A stretch of 64,000 bases of DNA, taken from assembly GCF_003987135.1 (NCBI RefSeq), contig NZ_PIPJ01000001.1, positions 1 through 64,000 of the forward strand, written 5' to 3'. The translations under genes and the position numbers were made by a program. This DNA comes from Aliidiomarina iranensis. Its GTDB lineage: Bacteria; Pseudomonadota; Gammaproteobacteria; Enterobacterales; Alteromonadaceae. Shown here piece by piece: positions 1 to 7,597 of this stretch. Each line of letters opens with the position of its first letter. The stretch's first letter is position 1. The notes under the pieces were generated by a model. It ran no database searches. It was not told the DNA's origin and was given only the letters and a program-made list of their open reading frames with translations.

Positions 1-153
1 CTCGAAAGCTGAACCTTGGTATAAAAGTAAACTTTCATACCTGCCACCGAAATGGCGTTTGGTTGATGCTTTTCTTGCGCAAGTGCCCACACAGATTACT
101 TGGCTTGATATATTGTTAAAGAACGTTGCTCGGCTCAGTGGAGCTCGTAGCGA
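1..153 (-). ncRNA. 5' leader of an rRNA operon (pre-16S leader, boxA)
   Basis: Read on the minus strand, this stretch looks like the E. coli rrn leader. It has a boxA-like GTTCTTTAACAA at 114-125, followed by AATCTGTGTGGGCACT-like sequence, the conserved wording found just upstream of 16S rRNA. boxA recruits the Nus antitermination complex to rRNA transcripts. The 16S gene itself would lie beyond base 1 and is not visible. The same wording also occurs in 16S-23S spacers, but the promoter at 161-188 just upstream makes the leader reading much more likely. Confidence 0.8.
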
Positions 154-160
154 GGTGCGC

Positions 161-188
161 ATTCTACACGCCTCATTTTTGCTGTCAA
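161..188 (-). promoter_or_regulatory. rRNA operon promoter, proximal (P2-like)
   Basis: On the minus strand a perfect -35 TTGACA (183-188) is separated by 16 bases from -10 TAGAAT (161-166). It is followed by a GC-rich discriminator GCGCACC, the feature that makes rRNA promoters sensitive to ppGpp and initiating-nucleotide levels. The 30 bases upstream of the -35 are A-rich, resembling an UP element. The predicted start is near base 153, about 30 bases before boxA. Confidence 0.85.
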
Positions 189-248
189 CCGCTTTCGAAA
201 AGTTTTTCATTTTCTGTGGCTAATATCGAGCTTTCGGGGTTGTTATTG

Positions 249-283
249 GAAAGTTAACATCTTGTTATAGGTGCTTAACTTTC
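249..283. repeat. 9-bp inverted repeat between the two rRNA promoters
   Basis: GAAAGTTAA (249-257) and TTAACTTTC (275-283) are perfect reverse complements separated by 17 bases. On the plus strand the second arm runs into TTTTTTG, so it could form a weak intrinsic terminator facing away from the rRNA operon. It could equally be an operator-type dyad. No protein is assigned. Confidence 0.45.
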
Positions 284-392
284 TTTTTTGTAAGAAGCGG
301 TTGTTTTCACAACTTTATGCTTTTACTCAATTCCCGTTTTCGTTGGCGCGATTTGCTAAGCGCTTGTCGTGTCTGCCTTCGAAGTGGGGCGA

Positions 393-420
393 ATTATATA
401 GACCTGAACGAATCCGGCAA
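393..420 (-). promoter_or_regulatory. rRNA operon promoter, distal (P1-like)
   Basis: A second minus-strand promoter lies 232 bp upstream of the first: -35 TTGCCG (415-420), 16-base spacer, -10 TATAAT (393-398), discriminator TCGCCCCACT. Immediately upstream (421-450) is an A-rich tract with AGAAAACTTATAAAAAG, close in style to the E. coli rrnB UP element. Together the two sites form the usual tandem P1/P2 arrangement of an rRNA operon. Apart from these sites and the inverted repeat, I see no gene in 221-564. Confidence 0.75.
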
Positions 421-564
421 GTACTTTTTATAAGTTTTCTGCTTTTTTTGTATCAACCGCAGAAAAATCACTCAGGTTGGCGTAAGATCAGCCACATCAT
501 GGATGTTTTCTAAACAAGGCATTCTTTTACATATCAGTAAGCGCAGATAATTACAGAGGTACCT

Positions 565-1113
565 ATGTCTACACGCACACAGATCGGCCGTTCTTATAAA
601 GGTAAATCACCCAAAATAGGCGAGGGATGCTATGTTGATGCTTCAGCCGTTTTAGTTGGGGATATTGAAATCGGTGCGGATAGCAGTATTTGGCCCTTAG
701 TTGCTGGGCGTGGTGATGTGAACCACATTCGAATTGGTACCCGCACCAATATACAAGATGGCGCTATTTTACATGTTACGCGCACAAGCCCAACTGATCC
801 CGATGGCTATCCTTTGTTAATCGGTGATGATGTTACGGTAGGCCATCAGGTAATGCTGCACGGTTGCCAACTCGGTAATCGTATCTTGGTAGGTATGTCG
901 GCTATCGTAATGGACGGTGTAGTAGTGGAGGATGATGTCATTATTGGTGCCGGTTCTTTAGTACCGCCAGGGAAACGCTTGGAGAGTGGGTTTCTCTATG
1001 TTGGTAGCCCAGTGAAAAAGGCACGCCCACTTAATGAAGATGAACAAGCATTCTTAACGAAATCCGCCGAAAACTATGTTTGGCTTAAAAACGAATACCT
1101 CGCTGAAGAATAA
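565..1113 (+). CDS. yrdA: gamma-carbonic anhydrase-like hexapeptide protein
   Basis: A 182-residue left-handed beta-helix protein of the YrdA/PaaY/CaiE group. Repeating hexapeptide turns (IGEGCYVDASAVLVGDIEIG and later IGDDVTVGHQVMLHG) run through the protein. Residues matching metal-site and active-site positions of gamma carbonic anhydrases are visible: RGD near 59-61, QDG near 75-77, LHV, and two further histidines in VGHQVMLHG. Members of this group bind zinc as trimers; many show little or no carbonic anhydrase activity, so the reaction is uncertain. It is preceded by AGAGGT seven bases before the ATG. It stands alone, convergent with dnaE2. Confidence 0.85.
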   Translation: MSTRTQIGRSYKGKSPKIGEGCYVDASAVLVGDIEIGADSSIWPLVAGRGDVNHIRIGTRTNIQDGAILHVTRTSPTDPDGYPLLIGDDVTVGHQVMLHGCQLGNRILVGMSAIVMDGVVVEDDVIIGAGSLVPPGKRLESGFLYVGSPVKKARPLNEDEQAFLTKSAENYVWLKNEYLAEE

Positions 1114-1131
1114 CTGCGGCAAAATTTAGCG

Positions 1132-4100
1132 CTAATGAAAATCGCGCGATTTCACTTGGGCAATAGGCAGCTGCCCACTGAGATCGCGCATATCACCCGC
1201 CACAATATGAATCACATCACCTTCCACTTCCAGAATACCTTTTACTTGCAGGAGCCGAGCTTTCATCCATTGCCGCCGCTGCCGCCGGGCTAAATCTTGC
1301 CAAAGCACTATATTAATCGTTCCACTTTCATCTTCTAAGGTTATGAACGTAACACCACTTGCTGTACCTGGGCGCTGGCGATTAGTAACCAAACCAATAA
1401 CCGTAACTAATTGCCCCGGCCGTAGATTAGGCAACTCAGATGCTTTTCGATGGTTAGGCAATACATCATACTCTTTGAGAATAGCTAACGGATGCCGCCC
1501 CAAGGTTAATCCCGTGGTACTGTAATCTTCTTGCATATCGGCTAGTTCACTAGGCGCAGCCAGTGCGTAATCACCGGGTTGCGCCTCAGCGCCCGCAAGC
1601 AAAGGGAGCTGCTCACCTAATTTTGTACTATCCCAACGGGTTTGATAGCGATTACCGGAGAGCTCCGCAAAGGCATTCGCACTGGCTAAATGCTCTTGCG
1701 CCTGGCCACTCAAGAAATTGGCCTGCGCATAACGTCCAAATTCAGCCATATCTGCAAAACCGGAAGTAGGGCGGTAAGCAACTAAAGTGTCGATTTCCTT
1801 TTTAGCTAACCCTTTAATTAAGCGAAAGCCTAAACGAATCGCAGGCTCACCATCCGTTTTTTGCAGCTGATGATCCCAGCAGCTAGCATTAATCGATATC
1901 GGTAGTAACTGCACCTGATGCCTACGCGCATCTTGCACCAATTGTGAGGCGGTATAAAACCCCATGGGTTGGCTATTCAGCAGGCCAACATAGAATGCAG
2001 CAGGGCAGTGCCGTTTCAGCCACGCTGATACATAAGCTAAAATGGCAAAGCTAGCCGAGTGTGATTCGGGAAAACCATATTCACCGAACCCACAAATTTG
2101 CGCGAATAATTGCTCTGCGAATACTTGGCTATAACCTCTTGCGCGCATACCTTTAATCAGCTTTTCTTCAAATGCCATCAGCTTACCCTTGCTCCGCCAA
2201 CTAGCCATAGCTCGGCGCAGGGCATCGGCTTCACCGCCGGTAAAGCCCGCGGCTACCATTGCGAGCTTGATAACTTGTTCTTGAAAGATAGGCACACCAA
2301 GCGTGCGTTGTAGAACACTTTCTACTTCAGGGCTAGGGTAGCTCACCGCTTCTAAACCAGCTCTACGCCGCAAATAGGGATGTACCATATCGCCTTGAAT
2401 AGGGCCCGGCCGAACAATGGCAATTTGAATCACCAAATCATAAAAGCACTTAGGTTTTAAACGCGGCAGCATATTCATTTGCGCTCGCGATTCAATTTGA
2501 AAAACACCTACGGAATCGGCTTTTTGGAGCATTCGATATACTTCCGGATCATCGAGTGGAATACTCGCAAGGGTATATTGCTTTTGATAAAACTCCGGGA
2601 GTAAATCTAAGCTTTTTCGAATCGCGGTTAACATGCCCAGCGCCAAAACATCTACTTTTAATAAGCAAAGCGCTTCAATATCATCCTTATCCCATTGAAT
2701 CACGGTTCTATCTGGCATAGCTGCATTTTCTACCGGTACTAAATCAGAAAGCTCGCCCGCGGCAATCACAAAGCCACCAACATGCTGAGAAAGGTGCCGA
2801 GGAAAGCCGAGCAACTCTGTAGTTAGCGCCAGCAAATGCGCACCTTGAGGATGATTCATTACCCCCATGCTTTGTAATTGCTGCCGCCAATCTTCTTCGC
2901 TATCGCGCCGATCTAACCGATGTAACAATTGCTGCAATTGCGCTTCCGGGAACCCTAGCGCTTTGCCTACATCGCGCAACCCGCTGCGTAGCCGGTAAGT
3001 AATAACGGTTGCCGCCAGTGCTGCTCGATGCCGCCCATACTTCTGATAAATATATTGGATAACCTCTTCGCGGCGCTCATGTTCGAAATCAACATCAATA
3101 TCGGGCGGTTCATTACGCTCGCGGGAAATAAAGCGCTCAAATAACAAATCAGATTGAGCTGGGTTTACCGCGGTAATACCCAAGCAATAGCAAAGCACTG
3201 AATTCGCCGCCGAGCCTCGGCCTTGATGTAAAATGCCTTGTTGCCGCGCAAATATCACCACATCATGGATGGTAAGAAAAAAATGGGCATAGCCAAGCTC
3301 AGCTACTAACTCAAGCTCTTTGTTTAATTGCGCTCGTATTTTATCTGGCACACCATTCGGATAACGCCACCGCAGCCCTTGCTGACCTAACTGCCGCAGA
3401 TAACCATTTGGCGTAAAGCCCTCGGGCACTACCTCGGCGGGGTATTCATAGCGCAGCTCCGATAAACTGAAATGGCATTGCTCACTAATACGCACACTTT
3501 CTTTTAACCAAGCGGCGGGGAATATTTTTTCTAGCGAATCAAGATCGCGTAAACAGGCTTCCGCATTGGGTGTTAATTGATCACCAAGCTCGGCCACCGG
3601 CTTATGGCTATGAATACTTTGCAGAACATGCAGTAAGGGTAAGCGTTGGCTGTGGTGCATTAATACACCTCCGGTAGCCACAACCGGCCAATCCATGGTT
3701 TCACTAAGTTGCCGAAAAGAGCGCATATCTTGGCGATCGTTCGGCTGTAAATAACGCTGGTACATTAACCAACAACGGCTCGAAAAATGCCGCTTCAATT
3801 TATCTGCTAACACCAGTTGCGCATGAGAGGCAGAGCCTTCAGCTTGGGGTAAAGAGCCTTCAGCTTGAGGTAAAGAGCCTTCGGCTCGTGATAAAGAGCC
3901 ATCCGCGAGCGGCTTCCAAAGCAGTAAACAGTGCGTGAGCTCACTTTTCAGTAAATCCTGAGCATGAAACGCATAACTGCCTTTTTCTGCAGCGCGCCTA
4001 CATTGGCTAATAAACTTACCTAATTCTGCATAGCCTTTGCGGTTTTGCACCAAGAGCACAAAGGTACCAAATGTTGCACAACGAAATTCACTGCCGGCAA

Positions 4101-4308
4101 TTAAATGAAAGTGCTTTGCCATAGCACTATTCGCTGGTAGTGCTTTTGCTGCTTGCCACGCTTTTACCAAGCCCGCGAAAGAGCATTCATCCGTGATCGC
4201 GATACTTTGATATCCAAGCTCGGCCGCACGCTCCACTAATTCACCGGGAGCCGAAGCCGCTCGTAAAAAGCTGTAGTGGCTTAAGCAATGTAGCTCTGCA
4301 TAAGCCAT
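1132..4308 (-). CDS. dnaE2: error-prone DNA polymerase DnaE2
   Basis: 1058 residues, the usual length for DnaE2/ImuC. An N-terminal PHP domain (starting ELHCLSHYSFLRA) is followed by the C-family polymerase core with the catalytic PDIDVDF motif near residue 400. Then come the finger region (RLKPKCFYDLVIQIAIVRPG), a QLPLL sequence near residue 898 that resembles a beta-clamp binding motif, and a C-terminal OB fold. DnaE2 performs translesion synthesis with ImuA and ImuB during the SOS response. Its ATG overlaps the imuB stop by one base (TAATG), so translation is coupled. An unusual 7-residue repeat inserted in the PHP domain is listed separately. Confidence 0.95.
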   Translation of the reverse strand: MAYAELHCLSHYSFLRAASAPGELVERAAELGYQSIAITDECSFAGLVKAWQAAKALPANSAMAKHFHLIAGSEFRCATFGTFVLLVQNRKGYAELGKFISQCRRAAEKGSYAFHAQDLLKSELTHCLLLWKPLADGSLSRAEGSLPQAEGSLPQAEGSASHAQLVLADKLKRHFSSRCWLMYQRYLQPNDRQDMRSFRQLSETMDWPVVATGGVLMHHSQRLPLLHVLQSIHSHKPVAELGDQLTPNAEACLRDLDSLEKIFPAAWLKESVRISEQCHFSLSELRYEYPAEVVPEGFTPNGYLRQLGQQGLRWRYPNGVPDKIRAQLNKELELVAELGYAHFFLTIHDVVIFARQQGILHQGRGSAANSVLCYCLGITAVNPAQSDLLFERFISRERNEPPDIDVDFEHERREEVIQYIYQKYGRHRAALAATVITYRLRSGLRDVGKALGFPEAQLQQLLHRLDRRDSEEDWRQQLQSMGVMNHPQGAHLLALTTELLGFPRHLSQHVGGFVIAAGELSDLVPVENAAMPDRTVIQWDKDDIEALCLLKVDVLALGMLTAIRKSLDLLPEFYQKQYTLASIPLDDPEVYRMLQKADSVGVFQIESRAQMNMLPRLKPKCFYDLVIQIAIVRPGPIQGDMVHPYLRRRAGLEAVSYPSPEVESVLQRTLGVPIFQEQVIKLAMVAAGFTGGEADALRRAMASWRSKGKLMAFEEKLIKGMRARGYSQVFAEQLFAQICGFGEYGFPESHSASFAILAYVSAWLKRHCPAAFYVGLLNSQPMGFYTASQLVQDARRHQVQLLPISINASCWDHQLQKTDGEPAIRLGFRLIKGLAKKEIDTLVAYRPTSGFADMAEFGRYAQANFLSGQAQEHLASANAFAELSGNRYQTRWDSTKLGEQLPLLAGAEAQPGDYALAAPSELADMQEDYSTTGLTLGRHPLAILKEYDVLPNHRKASELPNLRPGQLVTVIGLVTNRQRPGTASGVTFITLEDESGTINIVLWQDLARRQRRQWMKARLLQVKGILEVEGDVIHIVAGDMRDLSGQLPIAQVKSRDFH
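3832..3915 (-). repeat. 21-bp in-frame tandem repeat inside dnaE2
   Basis: Units begin at 3832, 3853 and 3874 with a decayed fourth copy from 3895. Each encodes a heptad of the type EGSLPQA. Copies 1 and 2 differ by one base, which suggests recent duplication. The third copy contains GAGCC-TTC-GGCTC, a small hairpin. The repeat adds a serine/glutamate-rich loop of about 25 residues to the PHP domain without breaking the frame. Confidence 0.85.
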
Positions 4309-5768
4309 TAACTAAACCACCCATGTAACCACCAACACTCTTGTTGGTAATCATAAAACAGCCAACCCGGTTGGCCACGCTGGTTACGCGCCACCCAGTA
4401 ATCCCGATACCCAGAACATTGTTCAACACCCGCACTTTGACCATTAGATGAACCCTGCATCGCTTTTGGCGCGCTAAAATGCGCCGCATCATCGGCGGCA
4501 AGCTGCCACCATGGTGGTTGATAGCGCTCCGGCCCACGCAATAAACACCATTGCTGTATTTGCACCGGCTTAGGTTTGGGCAGCAACCACAGTGGCCGCC
4601 CCGTAATATGTGTTGTTGCCAGTACTGAGCCCGCAGCAGAGCGCTGCCACGCTCTTTCGGGTAGCCAATCGTGGCGATTTTGCACAGCAAATACTCGCGA
4701 GTGGCCCAAGCGTAACTGCAACTCGTTTAATAACCGTGGTAAAGATTTTCGCTGTTTCTGCCCACCTTGAAGCAAATCACCGTGCTGCTTACTACGCGGT
4801 TGCAGCTGCTTCGCTTGAATGCTTATCTCTAAAACAGCAGCGGGCAGCTTAAGTGATTCCATTTTCAATTGGCAAAATGTAGCTAACTCTGAAGCTAAAT
4901 AACCACCATGGGCTAAGCCAATTTCTAATATTGTTGGTTCAATATCTCGGTGATAAAAAGTTAGCAATAAATAACGCGTTTCCTGCTGCCGCCCCTCTAA
5001 GTAATGCTCTAGCTCTTGCAGTAATCGTTTTAATGGAAAGCGCAAAGCCTGCCAACCAGAGGTTTCGGCAAGTAAGGTTAAACGCTGATAAAACCACAGG
5101 GGCGGCTGAAAATAATGCAAGGATTCATGCTGTTCACCTTGAATACGCGCCAGCAAATGCACTAACTCTTTACCTAAACGCTGGCCGGCCAGAGCACGTG
5201 GAATAGCTTGTAACGCACCAAGCGTATTTAGCCCCATTCGCACCAACTGTGCCTGCAACTTATCATCGCATGGCAGGTATTGAATAGGTATATCACCAAC
5301 CGTTGCCACATCTGATTGCGCCAGCATTTTCGCTACTAATGGCGTTTGCCCTAAGCCGTAGTGATAACGAACTTGCCAAGGCGTTAATTGCAGCTGTAAT
5401 TGATTTTCACTTTGCCGCGTATCCGGATAAAGCTTTTGCATTGGCTTTAAATCTAGCCACAAACCATTCGGTGGATCTAGGCTAATAGCTGCAAAAACCT
5501 GATACAGATCAGCGGCTAAATGCTGCAGTAAATGCCGCTGTTGCGCTTCACGGTAACGATACGGAACGAGATCTTCGGCTAACAACCAAGCATCAGAAAG
5601 CGAGCTGTCAGGGCGAATTCCCAGATTAGCGGCCACACTATTACATTGCATCACGCGTTGCTGCTGCTCGCAATATAACACCAACGCGCGTTCCGCTAGC
5701 TCAGGCTGCAAAGCCAACATACGATCTAGCTGCAGCGAGGGTAACCGCACATATACCCACATATTCAA
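4308..5768 (-). CDS. imuB: Y-family polymerase-like protein ImuB
   Basis: 486 residues related to DinB/UmuC polymerases but catalytically degenerate. The N-terminal strand where active Y polymerases have DxD reads MWVYVRLPSLQLDRM, so the first metal-binding aspartate is missing. Helix-hairpin-helix-like text (LNTLGALQAIPRALAGQRLG) and a little-finger-like C-terminal half follow. ImuB is the hub of the ImuA-ImuB-DnaE2 mutasome, contacting the clamp and DnaE2 rather than synthesising DNA. Seven bases separate it from imuA and it overlaps dnaE2 by one base, so all three form one SOS operon. Confidence 0.92.
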   Translation of the reverse strand: MNMWVYVRLPSLQLDRMLALQPELAERALVLYCEQQQRVMQCNSVAANLGIRPDSSLSDAWLLAEDLVPYRYREAQQRHLLQHLAADLYQVFAAISLDPPNGLWLDLKPMQKLYPDTRQSENQLQLQLTPWQVRYHYGLGQTPLVAKMLAQSDVATVGDIPIQYLPCDDKLQAQLVRMGLNTLGALQAIPRALAGQRLGKELVHLLARIQGEQHESLHYFQPPLWFYQRLTLLAETSGWQALRFPLKRLLQELEHYLEGRQQETRYLLLTFYHRDIEPTILEIGLAHGGYLASELATFCQLKMESLKLPAAVLEISIQAKQLQPRSKQHGDLLQGGQKQRKSLPRLLNELQLRLGHSRVFAVQNRHDWLPERAWQRSAAGSVLATTHITGRPLWLLPKPKPVQIQQWCLLRGPERYQPPWWQLAADDAAHFSAPKAMQGSSNGQSAGVEQCSGYRDYWVARNQRGQPGWLFYDYQQECWWLHGWFS

Positions 5769-5774
5769 TAACCT

Positions 5775-6503
5775 TCAGGCACGCTCTGATGGCCAACGCG
5801 GAAGAGGCTGGCGAGGTAAACGAATAGGCCAACCACCATGGCGTTTTAACAGCTGCCATTGCACTTGCCCTCGCGGCGCATGGGCCGTAATAGCATGGGC
5901 TTTATCGGGCAATAATAAAATCCGTAGGCGGGTGGCATAACTACGGGCTTCTTCATTTTGTATGCCGGTGAGCACAAATACCCAAGCATCGGTTTCCGCG
6001 GCAGCCAAATGCAAACGGCGTACCGCAGTAGCACTCAAACTATCGGCCCAGAGCAGTAATACGCCTACTTGCCCGCTATGCAAAATAGTTTCCGCAGCCC
6101 ACAATGCATCCGCTTCATTTGCCGGTGTTAATACGATATGTTGCGCCTGCTGCGAGCTTGCTACCTTAGCCTGCTGTAACATGCCCGCTATTCCGGGCGC
6201 ATAAGGTATAGCCGGTGGTGATAACCAAAATACCGGGCGCGCTGCTTTGGCAGCCTCAGCAATAGCCGGTGCTAGCAAACTTAATTCACCACCAAAAACA
6301 TACTCACACTGCAATTCATGCACGCGCCGGGCGCGCCAACCACCGCCCAAAGCTTGATCTAAAAGTGGCTGGCCGGTAGATACAAAATCGGCCGCAGAGC
6401 CCTCACCAAAAGCATTGCGCTCGCCATTAGGCTCACTATTTTTCCATGCGCCCCCCTTCCAAAGCGCACCTTTATCCATTAATTGCTGCAGATTCGCTTG
6501 CAT
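5775..6503 (-). CDS. imuA: SOS mutasome protein ImuA (RecA/SulA-like)
   Basis: 242 residues from the ATG at 6503, a degenerate RecA-fold protein. LDQALGGGWRARRVHEL is the typical start of the ImuA core, but there is no clear Walker A GxxxxGK. An upstream in-frame ATG at 6533 lies inside the LexA operator and would put the operator in the coding region. The downstream ATG has GAGGTG six bases before it and is chosen. ImuA supports DnaE2-dependent mutagenesis through ImuB. It is first in the imuA-imuB-dnaE2 operon, controlled by the LexA box at 6524-6543. Confidence 0.9.
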   Translation of the reverse strand: MQANLQQLMDKGALWKGGAWKNSEPNGERNAFGEGSAADFVSTGQPLLDQALGGGWRARRVHELQCEYVFGGELSLLAPAIAEAAKAARPVFWLSPPAIPYAPGIAGMLQQAKVASSQQAQHIVLTPANEADALWAAETILHSGQVGVLLLWADSLSATAVRRLHLAAAETDAWVFVLTGIQNEEARSYATRLRILLLPDKAHAITAHAPRGQVQWQLLKRHGGWPIRLPRQPLPRWPSERA

Positions 6504-6523
6504 AAGAAACACCTCAATCAAAA

Positions 6524-6543
6524 TACTGTACATATATACAGTA
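6524..6543 (-). promoter_or_regulatory. LexA box (SOS operator) of the imuA operon
   Basis: TACTGTACATATATACAGTA is a near-perfect dyad containing CTGT-N8-ACAG (6526-6541), the gammaproteobacterial LexA consensus. It lies 20-40 bases upstream of the imuA start, where bound LexA would block the promoter. The divergent acyltransferase starts at 6642, about 100 bases away on the other side, so it may also feel LexA, though this is unproven. Confidence 0.93.
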
Positions 6544-6641
6544 TATATTAGGCGAATCTATTTTGTTTGCAAGGGGTTCTACTGTTCTGTAAAACTTCAG
6601 GTATCATTATAAAAATAAGAATAAACAGGGAACGCTTGATT

Positions 6642-7541
6642 ATGTTGCAATTTTTACCCGCGCCGTTGCGAATTTTAATTAATTTTTTGTGGGGTGCTTT
6701 AACAACTACCGTAATCGGCATCATTGTTATTTTGCTCGGGATCTTTAAATTCATTATCCCTATACCTAGTTTTCAGCGGTTTATTTCCAGTGTTGCCAAT
6801 GGCGCGTTTCGCGTTTGGGCTTATGCTGTATCGGCGATGTTCCGTATTAGTTACCCAGTAAAATGGTACATTGAAGGGGATATCCCAGATGATCGCGATG
6901 GCTGGTTTATGATTCTATGCAACCACCAGAGCTGGGTAGATATCGTGGCATTAATGCACCTCTCACGAAAGAACTTACCCATGCCCCGCTTTTTCCTGAA
7001 GCAACAACTACTTTGGGTGCCCATTATTGGTATGGGCTGCTGGGTACTAGATATGCCCTTTATGAAGCGCTACAGCAAAGAACAAATCGCTAAAAATCCA
7101 GAACTAAAGGGAAAGGATATTGCTACCACTCGCGAGAAATGCGAGAAATTCCGGCACATTCCAACTACGGTGATTAACTTCTGCGAGGGCACCCGTTTTA
7201 CACCCATAAAGCATCAGCAAAAAGGTAGCCCATACCAGCATTTGCTTACTCCAAAAGCAGGTGGTACTTCATTCACACTACAAGCCATGGGTAACCAATT
7301 CCAAGAGGTGTTAGATATCACCTTGGTATATCCGGATCGGCAAACGGATAAATCTATTGTGTTAGATTTACTCGCTGGCCGTTTGCAGAGCGTGTATGTG
7401 TATATTGATCGGATCCCAGTAACCGATGATTTGCGCGGTGATTACTTTAACGACCCAGAGTTTCGTGATCATTTCCAAAGCTGGCTCAATAGCCGTTGGG
7501 AACTGAAAGATAAGCGTATCGAGGAAGTACTTAATCGCTAA
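6642..7541 (+). CDS. yihG: lysophospholipid acyltransferase, YihG-like
   Basis: 299 residues from the ATG at 6642, preceded by AGGGAACG. A longer frame from 6567 exists but lacks a ribosome site and adds non-family sequence. An N-terminal membrane segment (TTTVIGIIVILLGIFKFII) is followed by the PlsC-type catalytic motif NHQSWVD (HX4D) near residue 94 and the second acyltransferase motif FCEGTRFT. E. coli YihG is a 1-acyl-sn-glycerol-3-phosphate acyltransferase of the inner membrane. In E. coli the gene sits near dsbA and srkA, as here, which supports the name. It ends at a bidirectional terminator. Confidence 0.85.
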   Translation: MLQFLPAPLRILINFLWGALTTTVIGIIVILLGIFKFIIPIPSFQRFISSVANGAFRVWAYAVSAMFRISYPVKWYIEGDIPDDRDGWFMILCNHQSWVDIVALMHLSRKNLPMPRFFLKQQLLWVPIIGMGCWVLDMPFMKRYSKEQIAKNPELKGKDIATTREKCEKFRHIPTTVINFCEGTRFTPIKHQQKGSPYQHLLTPKAGGTSFTLQAMGNQFQEVLDITLVYPDRQTDKSIVLDLLAGRLQSVYVYIDRIPVTDDLRGDYFNDPEFRDHFQSWLNSRWELKDKRIEEVLNR

Positions 7542-7542
7542 C

Positions 7543-7578
7543 AAAAAAGCCAGCCGCAATGAAACGGCTGGCTTTTTT
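7543..7578. terminator. bidirectional intrinsic terminator
   Basis: AAAAAAGCCAGCCG (7543-7556) pairs with CGGCTGGCTTTTTT (7565-7578) around an 8-base loop. The A/T tracts on both flanks let it serve the acyltransferase gene on the plus strand and the MscS gene on the minus strand, which converge here. Confidence 0.92.
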
Positions 7579-7597
7579 CTAGGTTAACGATTCACGC

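Noticed and set aside
271-513. 80-codon plus-strand ORF between the rRNA promoters and yrdA
   Set aside because: It overlaps the minus-strand rRNA promoter with its A-rich upstream tract, has no ribosome site, and its product is Phe/Lys-rich with no family resemblance.
6567-6641. N-terminal extension of the acyltransferase from an upstream ATG
   Set aside because: No ribosome site, and the added residues do not fit the family; AGGGAACG before 6642 marks the start.
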